DNA from: Rhizobium sp. BK313
Lineage (GTDB): Bacteria > Pseudomonadota > Alphaproteobacteria > Rhizobiales > Rhizobiaceae
Assembly: GCF_014193655.1 (NCBI RefSeq)
Contig: NZ_JACHZQ010000001.1
Location: 1,550,001-1,614,000, forward strand
Length of the DNA: 64,000 nucleotides
Direction of reading: 5' to 3'
This document shows, in pieces, positions 1-7,322 of this stretch (the first letter of the stretch is position 1; each line of letters starts with the position of its first letter). Below the pieces are notes generated by a model. It worked only from the letters and a program-made list of their open reading frames with translations, was not told the origin of the DNA and did no database searches. Both the position numbers and the translations under genes were made by a program.

Positions 1-287
1 GCGAAGGCCGGCAGCAGCACATAGGTCACATAGTCGATGATGTTGTCGAGCGTGTCGCCGGACCAATTCGGCAACACCTCCTTGACGCTAACTTTGCGGG
101 CAATCGGCCCATCGATGCCATCGACAAGCAATGCCAGGCCAAGCCACCAGAACATATCGACAAAGCGATGTTCCGCGGCCGCAACAACGCCGAGAAAGGC
201 AAGAAAAGAGCCGGATGCCGTCAATATATGCACGGAGAAGGCACGAATCTCCGCATAAGGCACCCGCTTGTAATTGAAGATTTTCAT
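1..287 (-). CDS. pcs: Phosphatidylcholine synthase, 5' part (3' end outside window)
   Basis: Partial gene: the first 95 codons are present, starting with ATG at 287, and the rest lies beyond base 1. The translation begins MKIFNYKRVPYAEIRAFSVH, which matches the conserved N-terminus of rhizobial Pcs. It continues through a hydrophobic segment into a CDP-alcohol phosphotransferase signature of the Pcs variety (DGIDGPIAR, then GDTLDNIID). Pcs is an inner-membrane enzyme that condenses CDP-diacylglycerol with choline to make phosphatidylcholine. This one-step route is typical of rhizobia and other host-associated alphaproteobacteria. The gene is divergent from the UbiH-like gene at 502 across about 210 bp. 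Confidence 0.9.
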   Translation of the reverse strand, partial: MKIFNYKRVPYAEIRAFSVHILTASGSFLAFLGVVAAAEHRFVDMFWWLGLALLVDGIDGPIARKVSVKEVLPNWSGDTLDNIIDYVTYVLLPAF

Positions 288-501
288 GCGCCCCGTTACT
301 CGCCTGCTTATCTACCTGCCCCGGCAGGCGATTTTTTCTTGTTAATATGCACCCTTTGCACAGCACTGCCAGCGCAAAAACGCCTGTGCCGCCACAGGCT
401 AGCGTGAGTTCCTGTCATTTTCACCCGTTGCGATGTTTCATCCCATGGATTTCAACAGGCTAAGCGTTTATTTTCAGAACTAATGACAATGAGGCATCGA
501 T

Positions 502-1704
502 ATGAAGCAGGTTGAAGTGGCCGTCATCGGCGGCGGTCTGGCGGGCATGATCGCGGCGATCGCCTTGGCGCGCGGCGGGCGAGCTGTTGCCCTCGTAGCT
601 ACGCCGCATAACAAAGCCGACCGGCGGACGACGGCGCTGATGGACCAATCGATTCGCTTCCTGGAGCGGCTGGCGCTTTGGGACCAGATTGTGCCTTCGA
701 CCGCCGCATTGACGACAATGCAGATCATCGATGGCACGACACGACTGCTGCGTGCGCCGACCGTCGCCTTTCGGGCCTCGGAAATCGGGCTCGACGCCTT
801 CGGCTACAACATCCCCAACGCTTCGTTGCTCAGCACCCTCAGCGAGGCCGTAAAGACGGAGGGCAACATTACGCTCATCGAGACGATGGCCTCCGAGGTC
901 GCCGTCCGCGACGATGGCATCGCCATCACCCTCGAAGACGGCGATACGGTGGAAGCGGCTTTTGTCGTCGGTGCGGACGGGCGCAATTCAATGGTGCGGG
1001 AAACGGTCGGGATCAAGGTCAAGACCTGGTCTTATCCGCAATCGGCCATGGTACTGAATTTTGCGCATTCACTGCCGCATCAGAACATTTCGACGGAATT
1101 CCATACCGAAAGCGGGCCGTTCACCCAGGTCCCCCTGCCCGGCAACCGCTCCAGCCTCGTCTGGGTGCAAAAGCCGGCGGAAGCCGCCGCCAATGCCGAA
1201 AAATCGTTGGAAGACCTCGGCCGCCTGATCGAGGACCGCATGCAGTCGATGCTCGGCAAGGTCACGGTCGAGGACAATGTCCAGGTCTGGCCGCTCTCCG
1301 GCATGACCGCCTATCGCTTCGGCAAGGGCCGCGCTGCGCTGATCGGCGAAGCCGCGCATGTTTTCCCGCCGATCGGCGCACAGGGGCTGAACCTCAGTCT
1401 GCGCGATATCCTGACGCTCGTCGAAATTCTGGCAAGCCCCACCGGCCAGCCGATTTCAGCATCCGCCGGCGACAGTTTCGACCGCCGCCGCCGCGTCGAC
1501 ATCATCAGCCGCACAGCCAGCGTCGATCTGCTCAACCGCTCTCTGCTTTCAGATTTCCTGCCCGTCCAGATGCTGCGAGCCGCGGGCCTGCACGTCCTTT
1601 CGGCCATTCCGCCATTGCGCAATATCGTTATGCGCGAAGGCATCGAGCCGGGCGGCGGCTTGCGCGGCTTTCCCTCGATGCTAAGGGAAAAGCTGCGCCG
1701 GTAA
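502..1704 (+). CDS. UbiH/COQ6-family FAD-dependent hydroxylase
   Basis: 400-residue flavoprotein monooxygenase of the UbiH/UbiF/VisC/COQ6 family, the usual length. It has the N-terminal dinucleotide fold GGGLAG at residues 10-15, an ADGR motif at 158-161, and the second FAD ribose/pyrophosphate motif IGEAAHVFPPIGAQG at 281-295. In that motif Glu283 replaces the more common Asp (GDAAH), a conservative change. Family members hydroxylate the ubiquinone ring, so a role in ubiquinone biosynthesis is the best inference, but the ring position cannot be told from sequence. A GAGG ribosome site precedes the ATG at 502. The 3' end overlaps the convergent AEC carrier gene by 24 bp. Confidence 0.85.
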   Translation: MKQVEVAVIGGGLAGMIAAIALARGGRAVALVATPHNKADRRTTALMDQSIRFLERLALWDQIVPSTAALTTMQIIDGTTRLLRAPTVAFRASEIGLDAFGYNIPNASLLSTLSEAVKTEGNITLIETMASEVAVRDDGIAITLEDGDTVEAAFVVGADGRNSMVRETVGIKVKTWSYPQSAMVLNFAHSLPHQNISTEFHTESGPFTQVPLPGNRSSLVWVQKPAEAAANAEKSLEDLGRLIEDRMQSMLGKVTVEDNVQVWPLSGMTAYRFGKGRAALIGEAAHVFPPIGAQGLNLSLRDILTLVEILASPTGQPISASAGDSFDRRRRVDIISRTASVDLLNRSLLSDFLPVQMLRAAGLHVLSAIPPLRNIVMREGIEPGGGLRGFPSMLREKLRR

Positions 1705-2643
1705 GGCACCGGATTTGATCAGGTAAAGCACCAGCGATACCGTCACTACAGAACAGGCCGTGGTGATCAGGATCGTGGCGGAAGCCCGCTCCTGCCAGAC
1801 GCCATATTGTTGGCCGATGACGAATACATTCGTCGCCGTTGGGAGGGCTGCGAGCAGCACCGCCGATTCGATCCAGATCGGATCGAAGCCACCGACCGCT
1901 TGCAGCACGACATAGACGACCAGCGGATGCAAAACGAGCTTGACCGGCACGATATAGCCAATCTCGGCCGGGATGCGCTTCAGCGGCCGCAGCGCCAATG
2001 TCACGCCCATGGCGAACAACGCGCAGGGTGCGGCGGCCTGGGCGAGGTAATCGACAAAGCGCTGGAAGGCGATTGGTTGGTCGACCGAAAGGGCGGCGGC
2101 GGCAAAACCGAGAGCTGTCGACAAAATGAAGGGATGCAACAGCACCTTCTTGGCGATGTCGGCAGCAAGCCGCCACGGCGAACGCTTGTCGCCGCCCTCA
2201 ATCGCCATCAGCGCCGGCGCGACGATGAAATGTAGGGCATTTTCAAAGCAGACGATCAGGGCGACGGGAACGGCCGCCTTCTCGCCGAGCGCCAACAGAG
2301 CCAGACCGGGACCCATATAGCCGATATTGCCGTAAGCACCGGCAAAGGGCTGGATCGTACTGTCGGCCAGCGAATTGCGGCGTAGGAATCGTCCAATCAG
2401 GAACAACAACAGAAAGATCAGATAGGTCGCGGCAATGTCGGTGACGACGAAACCTGCGCGCGTCAACTGCTCGATCGGCGTTTTAGAGACGAGCTTGAAG
2501 AACAGAGCCGGCAGCGCGGCATAGATGATGAAAGTATTGAGCCAGCCAAGCGCCTCGGCCGACTGTTTTGTGACACGCGCGGCGATGTAACCGATCACGA
2601 TCAGGCCGAAGAACGGCAGCAACAGACCGACGATGTCAGCCAT
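1681..2643 (-). CDS. AEC-family (auxin efflux carrier type) transporter
   Basis: 320-residue integral membrane protein with about ten hydrophobic segments, opening MADIVGLLLPFFGLIVIGY as AEC-family permeases do. Family members include malate or malonate permeases (MdcF/MleP type) and plant-like auxin carriers. The substrate cannot be assigned from sequence. The gene follows ccdA on the same strand after 45 bp and could be cotranscribed with it. Its 3' end overlaps the convergent hydroxylase gene. Several conserved glycines and prolines in the helices fit the bile acid/AEC transporter fold. Confidence 0.85.
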   Translation of the reverse strand: MADIVGLLLPFFGLIVIGYIAARVTKQSAEALGWLNTFIIYAALPALFFKLVSKTPIEQLTRAGFVVTDIAATYLIFLLLFLIGRFLRRNSLADSTIQPFAGAYGNIGYMGPGLALLALGEKAAVPVALIVCFENALHFIVAPALMAIEGGDKRSPWRLAADIAKKVLLHPFILSTALGFAAAALSVDQPIAFQRFVDYLAQAAAPCALFAMGVTLALRPLKRIPAEIGYIVPVKLVLHPLVVYVVLQAVGGFDPIWIESAVLLAALPTATNVFVIGQQYGVWQERASATILITTACSVVTVSLVLYLIKSGALPAQLFP

Positions 2644-2688
2644 TGGGCATATCCATTTTGGATGATTGGAAAGGGAGACGGAGCGTGC

Positions 2689-3441
2689 TTAGCCGATTTG
2701 CATCAGGATTGGAAAGGTCTGTTGGAACCAGATCGCCATATCGCTGACATAGCCGAATATGAACGCCAGGCCGGTCAGCACGAGCAGCCCGCCCATGACC
2801 TTTTCGACAGTGCCGAGATGGCGGCGAAAGCGGACAAGAAAGCTCATGAAGGCGCCGGAAAAACCGGCAGCGATCCAGAACGGTATGGCAAGGCCGAGCG
2901 AATAGATGGCGAGCAGTCCGGCGCCGGCGCCGACCGTCTCGCGCGAAGCCGCAACGCCGAGGATCGCTCCGAGCACAGGGCCGATGCAGGGTGTCCAGCC
3001 GAATGCGAAGGCGAGTCCCATGATATAGGCGCCCGTCAGCGTCGCCGGCTTGCCGCCACCTTGAAAACGTGCCTCGCGAGCCAGAATGCCAAGCCGGAAA
3101 ACACCAAGGAAATTCAGGCCCATGATAACGATGATCAGGCCGCCGATCTTGGCAAGGATATCGAGATGCTGGCGCAGCAGAATGCCGATCGAGGACGCGC
3201 CTGCGCCGAGGGCTATAAACACGGTCGCGAAGCCGAGCGTGAAGAACAGCGCCGAAAACAGCACGTTGCCGCGAACGCTTGGTCCTGCTGCGACAGCCGC
3301 TCCGCCACCACGGAATTGCTCGACGGAAATACCGGCCATGTAGCAGAGATAAGGCGGCACCAGCGGCAATACGCAGGGCGAAAGAAACGAAAGCGCTCCG
3401 GCGATCAGGGCGCTCAGAAGCGAGATATCGGCAAGCGACAC
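2689..3441 (-). CDS. ccdA: CcdA-type thiol-disulfide electron transfer membrane protein
   Basis: 250-residue DsbD-gamma/CcdA family protein with six predicted membrane segments. The two redox cysteines sit in the family motifs LSPCVLPLVPPYL (first helix) and GWTPCIGPVLGAIL (fourth helix). CcdA passes reducing equivalents from cytoplasmic thioredoxin across the inner membrane to periplasmic thioredoxin-like proteins, mainly for cytochrome c maturation. The start is GTG at 3441, preceded by GGAG at good spacing. No other cytochrome c maturation gene is visible nearby. Confidence 0.9.
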   Translation of the reverse strand: MSLADISLLSALIAGALSFLSPCVLPLVPPYLCYMAGISVEQFRGGGAAVAAGPSVRGNVLFSALFFTLGFATVFIALGAGASSIGILLRQHLDILAKIGGLIIVIMGLNFLGVFRLGILAREARFQGGGKPATLTGAYIMGLAFAFGWTPCIGPVLGAILGVAASRETVGAGAGLLAIYSLGLAIPFWIAAGFSGAFMSFLVRFRRHLGTVEKVMGGLLVLTGLAFIFGYVSDMAIWFQQTFPILMQIG

Positions 3442-3559
3442 GATAGACTCCGGCTATGTCATTCAGCCGTCTTACTAGCGTCGCGGCTGCCGGAAGGCCA
3501 ATCACCTTTTCGCGGGTGGCGCGGCCGATGCGAATTCATTGGTCATCGGATGAAAAAGT

Positions 3560-3584
3560 ACAAAAGAAACCCGCCGAGGCGGGT
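3560..3584 (-). terminator. Intrinsic terminator after the small secreted-protein gene
   Basis: A G/C hairpin with arms ACCCGCC (3569-3575) and GGCGGGT (3578-3584) is followed, read on the minus strand, by a T-rich tract (TTTCTTTTG). It lies about 55 bp downstream of the stop of the Cys-rich small protein gene and separates it from ccdA. Confidence 0.75.
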
Positions 3585-3639
3585 CCCTTCGCCTTTTCAG
3601 AGAGGCGGCCGATGAATGCGGGCCGTCAGCACTTTTCTG

Positions 3640-3939
3640 TTACTGACACACCAAATAAGCGCTCGGCTCGCATGAGCAGGCGTATGCAGGAGTCGGGCAA
3701 ACCATATCCTGAAGGCTATGATCGTCACAATTACAGGTAATGGCGTATGAGGACCGGTCCGGCATCTTCAATATATTGACGGTTGCGTATCCGCTTCCGA
3801 GGTCCGCACGCCTATATTGGAAGCTGGAAGCGGGATTGCTGGTGTCGGGCTTACCGGCAGGAGGGGCCGCCTGAGCAGCTGTTGCGAGCGCCGCAATGGT
3901 CATCATTGCCAGCCAGCTCAATCTATGTCGTCCTATCAT
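3640..3939 (-). CDS. Small Cys-rich exported protein, function unknown
   Basis: 99 residues. A clear Sec signal peptide (charged MIGRHR, a hydrophobic stretch to about residue 22, then a cleavage-like AQA-AP) would leave a mature protein of about 75 residues. Its last 31 residues hold six cysteines in the pattern C69-x-C71 ... C81 ... C88-x-C90 ... C98. This suggests a small disulfide-bonded or metal-binding periplasmic or secreted domain. I do not recognise the family. The gene stands alone with its own terminator, upstream of the thiol-redox gene ccdA on the same strand, but no functional link is shown. Confidence 0.65.
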   Translation of the reverse strand: MIGRHRLSWLAMMTIAALATAAQAAPPAGKPDTSNPASSFQYRRADLGSGYATVNILKMPDRSSYAITCNCDDHSLQDMVCPTPAYACSCEPSAYLVCQ

Positions 3940-4368
3940 TGGGTAGTTCCTTAAAAACTCGTTTGACCCCTACCCCCAATGTCGGTCGTCTACGCTATCC
4001 GCAATCCCCAATTGCACAAAACCACGCCCCGCAAACTGTGCCGCGAGACGCACCGAATATAACTCATACGCCACATGCTCAATAGTGGCGTTTGAAAAAA
4101 ACAGATCCCGATGGGAGTACCATTGGCGGGCGACGCGTTTTCACCGCCGATGCAAGAAGGAGAAGCCGCATCGGGCCGCGGGGAACTGACCGGTCCGACG
4201 GTCTCCAGGAACATTCGGACTGAGCTTTCGCACTGTGCAGCAGCGTATACGGATGGCGGAAGCGGCTCACCAATTAGGGCCTTTTTCAGATACTACTAAT
4301 ATCTGAATTTACCTGGCTCAACATGGGCACCATTGTTTCTAGCCGTCCAATGACTGCAGGAGCGTGTT
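3940..4368. other. Intergenic region between the Cys-rich protein gene and the HTH gene
   Basis: About 430 bp between divergent genes. It is more AT-rich than its surroundings near 4280-4330 and must carry both promoters. Short open frames on both strands (for example 3990-4214 minus and 4111-4299 plus) have neither a ribosome site nor recognisable composition, so I do not call them. No repeat or RNA gene is recognised. Confidence 0.5.
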
Positions 4369-4602
4369 ATGGTGCCTATTGATACAGAGCATTTCGAAAC
4401 CTCAGGGATCGAAAATGGCAGCCCCCTTGGCATGATTCAGACACACGATTCGTCGGCCGACGCGACGAGACACAAATCCGAGAACGTGTTGCGGCTGAAA
4501 GCCGAAGGAAAGTCGATGGATTGTATCGCCCGTGAGGCGGGCGTCAGTCGATCGACCGTGACCAGAATCATGCGTTATGTGGAACGAGCATCCGCCGTGT
4601 AG
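4369..4602 (+). CDS. Small helix-turn-helix protein (resolvase/transposase-type HTH)
   Basis: 77 residues. The C-terminal half (RLKAEGKSMDCIAREAGVSR and the following STVTRIMRYV) reads as a complete helix-turn-helix of the kind found at the C-terminus of Hin/resolvase recombinases and some transposases. The N-terminal half looks unstructured. No catalytic domain is attached, so it is either a very small DNA-binding regulator or a surviving HTH fragment of a mobile-element protein. Start chosen at 4369 because GGAG lies at good distance. It ends 91 bp from the 3' end of tRNA-Lys. Confidence 0.6.
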   Translation: MVPIDTEHFETSGIENGSPLGMIQTHDSSADATRHKSENVLRLKAEGKSMDCIAREAGVSRSTVTRIMRYVERASAV

Positions 4603-4693
4603 TAGGCCCGTCTTGAACCGGGCTATGATCTCGGGCGCAATGAACCGGTTGCCCTACCAATGCCGGCACCGAAATTTGATTTTATTGAGTTTT

Positions 4694-4769
4694 TGGTGAG
4701 AGCGATGGGATTCGAACCCATGACCTACTGATTAAAAGTCAGTTGCTCTACCGGCTGAGCTACGCTCTC
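4694..4769 (-). tRNA. tRNA-Lys (anticodon UUU)
   Basis: Complete 76-nt cloverleaf on the minus strand. The acceptor arm GAGAGCG pairs with CGCTCTC, the D arm begins GCTC, the anticodon loop is CTTTTAA with anticodon TTT, the T loop is GGTTCGAATCC, and an encoded CCA end follows discriminator A. tRNA-Lys decodes AAA and AAG. tRNA genes are common integration sites, but I see no integrase or duplicated 3' tRNA end beside it. Confidence 0.97.
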
Positions 4770-5247
4770 CCCGTCCGCGGGTGATTTGCACCCCGGCTGG
4801 AAGTGCGCGGAACATATGCAGACGCCCTATTGCGGTCAACCCATAAAATCATCGTTACAGCGATGCAAAATGCTTTTCCGCATGTCGAAGTAGTGAACCC
4901 CGCCTGTCTCGACGACCGAATCGGGAAGATCGGCGAAAGAGACCCCGAGTCTTTCGTTGCAAAAACAAGGATTGGTCGTTTTGATGACAAGACGCCGCGC
5001 AAGTCCTCAATATTAAGACTAGCTTATGGATTATTCTTGCCTTTTTGGGAGATTGCCGCACATTTTTTGAGTGCCAACTACGCCTTTCTTATTCAAATGA
5101 ATGACTCGGCGATCGTGAGTTTGGAATGTTACCACGGTTTTGATACGATGATTTGAACGAATACGGCATTCTCGAAACTTTTCGCTGCATTCTTAGGACA
5201 TCTGTTCGGTATCACGTTGGGTTCGGCACTGGGGTTGAGGGGGCGCC
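4770..5247. other. Gene-poor interval after tRNA-Lys
   Basis: About 480 bp, noticeably AT-richer than the window average around 5010-5100. A 117-codon plus-strand frame (4803-5156) and an 80-codon minus-strand frame (4760-5002) exist. Both overlap the tRNA promoter side or each other, lack a convincing ribosome site, and read as low-complexity chance frames. Nothing else is recognised. Confidence 0.4.
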
Positions 5248-5454
5248 ATGAAGCAGAAATCCGAGCTTTATAAATGGTGCAAGGCACAGGAACAATTTCT
5301 GCGTTTCCATTTGCGATGTCTGAAACAAGGCCGTATCCGCGTGCACGCCGTCGAAAACAATCGGTTCATCGATACGACCGATGAAATTACCGAGGATCTG
5401 AGAAAACAGCTCGCCGATCTTAGAGCTTGCCTTGGTGCACCGGAACAACCGTAA
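5248..5454 (+). CDS. Small conserved-looking protein, function unknown
   Basis: 68 residues, charged and probably helical and cytoplasmic, beginning MKQKSELYKWCKAQEQF and ending with the helix-like stretch EITEDLRKQLADLRACL. A GAGGGG ribosome site lies just before the ATG. There is no signal peptide, membrane segment or known motif. It is kept because of the ribosome site and protein-like composition, but a chance frame cannot be excluded. Confidence 0.45.
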   Translation: MKQKSELYKWCKAQEQFLRFHLRCLKQGRIRVHAVENNRFIDTTDEITEDLRKQLADLRACLGAPEQP

Positions 5455-5588
5455 CATTTTCCGTCAATAGTCACGATTGCAACGAGCAACCCTGATCGCG
5501 AGCTACGCGCAATTGTTTGGGGCGCGAATCGCTTTTGGTGTAGTATCGTTGATTGTTAACAACCCGCCGATTCCTCAGGAGGTTCTTT

Positions 5589-5846
5589 ATGGAAGACGCA
5601 AACGTTGGTTGGATCGCAGCAATCATCATTGGCGGCGTTGCCGGCTGGCTCGCTGAGAAGCTCATGGAAAGCAACATGGGCCTGATCATGAACATCATCC
5701 TCGGCATTGTCGGGGCAATTGTTGCTAGCTGGCTCCTGAGGGTTCTGGGTGTCGCATTGCCTTTCAATGCATGGGTGAATTACCTCATCACCGGCTTTGT
5801 CGGTGCTTGTATCCTTATTTTCGTCGGCCGACTGATCAGACGATAG
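5589..5846 (+). CDS. GlsB/YeaQ/YmgE-family small membrane protein
   Basis: 85 residues with three hydrophobic segments rich in glycine (AAIIIGGVAGWLAEKLM, IMNIILGIVGAIVASWLL, LITGFVGACILIFVGRL), the hallmark of the transglycosylase-associated/YeaQ family. These tiny inner-membrane proteins are often stress-induced and their biochemical role is unknown. An AGGAGG ribosome site precedes the ATG at 5589, so I prefer it over an in-frame upstream ATG at 5553. Two paralogues lie at 29702-30218. Confidence 0.85.
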   Translation: MEDANVGWIAAIIIGGVAGWLAEKLMESNMGLIMNIILGIVGAIVASWLLRVLGVALPFNAWVNYLITGFVGACILIFVGRLIRR

Positions 5847-5890
5847 ACGCGCGCCACGCGGGCAAAAGCCTATCGGGAGAGGGAATTGTC

Positions 5891-5925
5891 AAAGGGAAGA
5901 CGGAACACTCGCCTTCCCTTTTATT
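5891..5925 (+). terminator. Intrinsic terminator after the YeaQ-like gene
   Basis: Arms AAGGGAAG (5892-5899) and CTTCCCTT (5913-5920) form a stem with a 13-nt loop, followed by TTATT. It lies 45 bp after the YeaQ-like gene stop. Confidence 0.65.
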
Positions 5926-6017
5926 GCATTTGTGTGACATCGCGGCCGTTACAACCCTTTTCAACCTGGCCTACAGCCCTAGCTTCCTTGGTAGAACGGA
6001 AAGAGGAGGTTTGAAGC

Positions 6018-6224
6018 ATGACGGAAAGCGCCAATCAGACGCCGGGCCGGAAGGTGATCCGCGGTCGCCCCTACAGCATCGCCGAATTTGCGCGGAAATA
6101 TCGCCTCGACGACGAGGAGGCCAAGCGGCTGTACGACAAGTTCGGCCCATCTTCGACGGAACTGGATTTGCTGATGGCTGCAAAACGGAAACCGCCGAGC
6201 TTTTCCTCCGCAATCGGCTATTGA
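6018..6224 (+). CDS. Small protein of unknown function, DNA-binding-like helices
   Basis: 68 residues with an excellent AGGAGG ribosome site before the ATG at 6018. The central segment (YSIAEFARKYRLDDEEAKRL) resembles a small winged or helix-turn-helix-like bundle, and the C-terminus is short and basic. I do not recognise a named family. It is followed directly by a strong hairpin terminator, so it is a single-gene transcription unit. Typical of the conserved small cytoplasmic proteins seen across rhizobia. Confidence 0.6.
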   Translation: MTESANQTPGRKVIRGRPYSIAEFARKYRLDDEEAKRLYDKFGPSSTELDLLMAAKRKPPSFSSAIGY

Positions 6225-6245
6225 TCGAATAGCTAAACAATCTGA

Positions 6246-6268
6246 GCCGGGCTCTCGCCCGGCCTTTG
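6246..6268 (+). terminator. Intrinsic terminator
   Basis: Perfect 7-bp arms GCCGGGC (6246-6252) and GCCCGGC (6257-6263) with a TCTC loop, followed by a short T-rich run. It lies about 20 bp after the stop of the small gene at 6018-6224. Confidence 0.75.
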
Positions 6269-6288
6269 TCTGTCCGCCTGCACCAAGA

Positions 6289-6494
6289 TCAAAGCTCCGG
6301 CAGTTTCGGACGGTTTACCAGTGCCGTTGCGATGACGGCAACGACCTTGCTGCGGGTTTCGTCCGACAGCGGTAGCGCCGCCTTAGCAAGGTGTTCTGCA
6401 CCAGGAAGATCGAGACACCGGGGTTGAGCAGCAGGCGGAACCTGCGGCAGATGGCGCCGTTGGTCGACACGGTTGGCCCGCACCAAATCGCCAT
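6289..6494 (-). pseudogene. Possible decayed reading frame divergent from the GntR gene
   Basis: On the minus strand a frame beginning ATG at 6494 (MAIWCGPTVSTNGAICRRF ...) runs well until about 6385. The plausible continuation (AKAALPLSDETRSKVVAVIA ..., stop at 6289) then lies in another frame. A single frameshift near 6385 would join the two into a product of about 68 residues. The start sits 14 bp from one copy of the GntR-type palindrome, which is where the regulator's target would be expected. I cannot name a family. It may be a remnant or a chance arrangement. Confidence 0.25.
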
Positions 6495-6508
6495 GTGAGG
6501 CTCCCGAT

Positions 6509-6567
6509 CTGATATATCACAGCAACTTGCCATCTCGGAAACGACGTGCCAGTATGTGATATATCAG
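6509..6567. promoter_or_regulatory. Paired palindromic operator for a GntR/FCD regulator (predicted)
   Basis: CTGATATATCAC (6509-6520) and its exact reverse complement GTGATATATCAG (6556-6567) each contain the palindrome TGATATATCA. They are 47 bp apart centre to centre, in the gap between the GntR gene and the divergent minus-strand frame. A-T rich palindromes of this form are typical operators of FadR-subfamily GntR regulators. The arrangement suggests autoregulation plus control of the divergent unit. Confidence 0.65.
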
Positions 6568-6589
6568 AACCGATCGGAATCAGACGGGA

Positions 6590-7204
6590 ATGCAGAATTC
6601 GCAAAGCCACCTCGCCTATCTCGCCCTCGAGCATCGGATCGTTACGCTGGCGCTGAAACCCGGCGCGCTGGTAACGGAGAAGCAGTTGATCGAGTTGGCG
6701 GGTCATGGGCGCACGCCGGTGCGCGAGGCGATCCAGAAGCTGGCGTGGCAAGGGCTGATCCATGTGCGGCCCCGTGTCGGATTACAGATCGCGGAAATTC
6801 GGCCCGATGACCATATGCATGTCATGCAGGTCAGGCGCGAGCTCGAGCCGATCGCGGCATCGCTGGTCGCCAGCCACGCCACTCAGGAACAGCGGGAACA
6901 ACTGCTCGACTGCGCCAGGCTGATGACCGATTGCGCCGTCACAGGCGATCTTTCCGGCTTCTTCGCCGCCGACAAGACATTCGATGAAATTCTCGAGGAT
7001 GCCTGCCCAAACGGCTTCATCACGGCCGCACTCGGACCGGTGCAGACCCATTCGCGCAGGCTCTGGTATTCGACCGCGACGCCTGACGGCATGGACCGGT
7101 CGATCGCACTGCACGTCCGTGTCATCAAGGCCATCCATCAGGGCAATGCCGAAGACGCCAGCAATGCAATGGCGACGCTGATCGATTATCTCAGCGACAA
7201 ATAA
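6590..7204 (+). CDS. GntR-family transcriptional regulator with FCD domain
   Basis: 204 residues. An N-terminal winged helix (about residues 5-70, including GRTPVREAIQKLAWQGLI, the recognition helix and wing) is followed by an all-helical FCD ligand-binding domain (about 75-200) with metal-ligand-type histidines. This is the FadR subfamily, whose members usually sense organic acids and repress a neighbouring catabolic operon. No such operon is intact here; only a small decayed-looking divergent frame is present. Two copies of TGATATATCA immediately upstream are the likely operators. The gene is convergent with fpr. Confidence 0.88.
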   Translation: MQNSQSHLAYLALEHRIVTLALKPGALVTEKQLIELAGHGRTPVREAIQKLAWQGLIHVRPRVGLQIAEIRPDDHMHVMQVRRELEPIAASLVASHATQEQREQLLDCARLMTDCAVTGDLSGFFAADKTFDEILEDACPNGFITAALGPVQTHSRRLWYSTATPDGMDRSIALHVRVIKAIHQGNAEDASNAMATLIDYLSDK

Positions 7205-7208
7205 AAAA

Positions 7209-7232
7209 GGCAGCCTCGTTACCGAGGCCGCC
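7209..7232 (-). terminator. Intrinsic terminator for fpr
   Basis: A stem of 10-nt arms (7209-7218 and 7223-7232, one mismatch) with a TTAC loop. On the minus strand it is followed by TTTTTTATTT. It overlaps the end of the convergent GntR transcription unit. Confidence 0.7.
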
Positions 7233-7261
7233 CTTCCCTATTCCAATAGTTAGAAATTCTT

Positions 7262-7310
7262 AGAGCGGTTCAGCTTTTCACAAAAACGCTGAACCGCTCT
7301 ATCTTTTTTT
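7262..7310 (+). terminator. Intrinsic terminator for the GntR gene
   Basis: Perfect 13-bp arms AGAGCGGTTCAGC (7262-7274) and its complement (7288-7300), followed by a run of seven Ts to 7310. The stem sequence resembles a palindrome that is widespread in rhizobial intergenic regions, so it may be a dispersed repeat used as a terminator. Confidence 0.7.
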
Positions 7311-7322
7311 CCTGGCATTGCT

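Noticed and set aside
678..1718. A 346-codon plus-strand frame
   Set aside because: Out-of-frame shadow of the UbiH-like hydroxylase gene; rich in Arg and His.
2636..3505. A 289-codon minus-strand frame
   Set aside because: Same strand as ccdA but a different frame; ccdA has the conserved motifs.
4111..4299. A 62-codon plus-strand frame before the HTH gene
   Set aside because: No ribosome site; overlapping frames on the other strand are as long.
4694..4769. Integrative element at tRNA-Lys
   Set aside because: No integrase, direct repeat of the tRNA end or transfer gene in the flanks.
4803..5156. A 117-codon plus-strand frame after tRNA-Lys
   Set aside because: No ribosome site, overlaps an opposite frame, and the translation shows no protein-like periodicity. 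Kept only as a remark in the intergenic entry.
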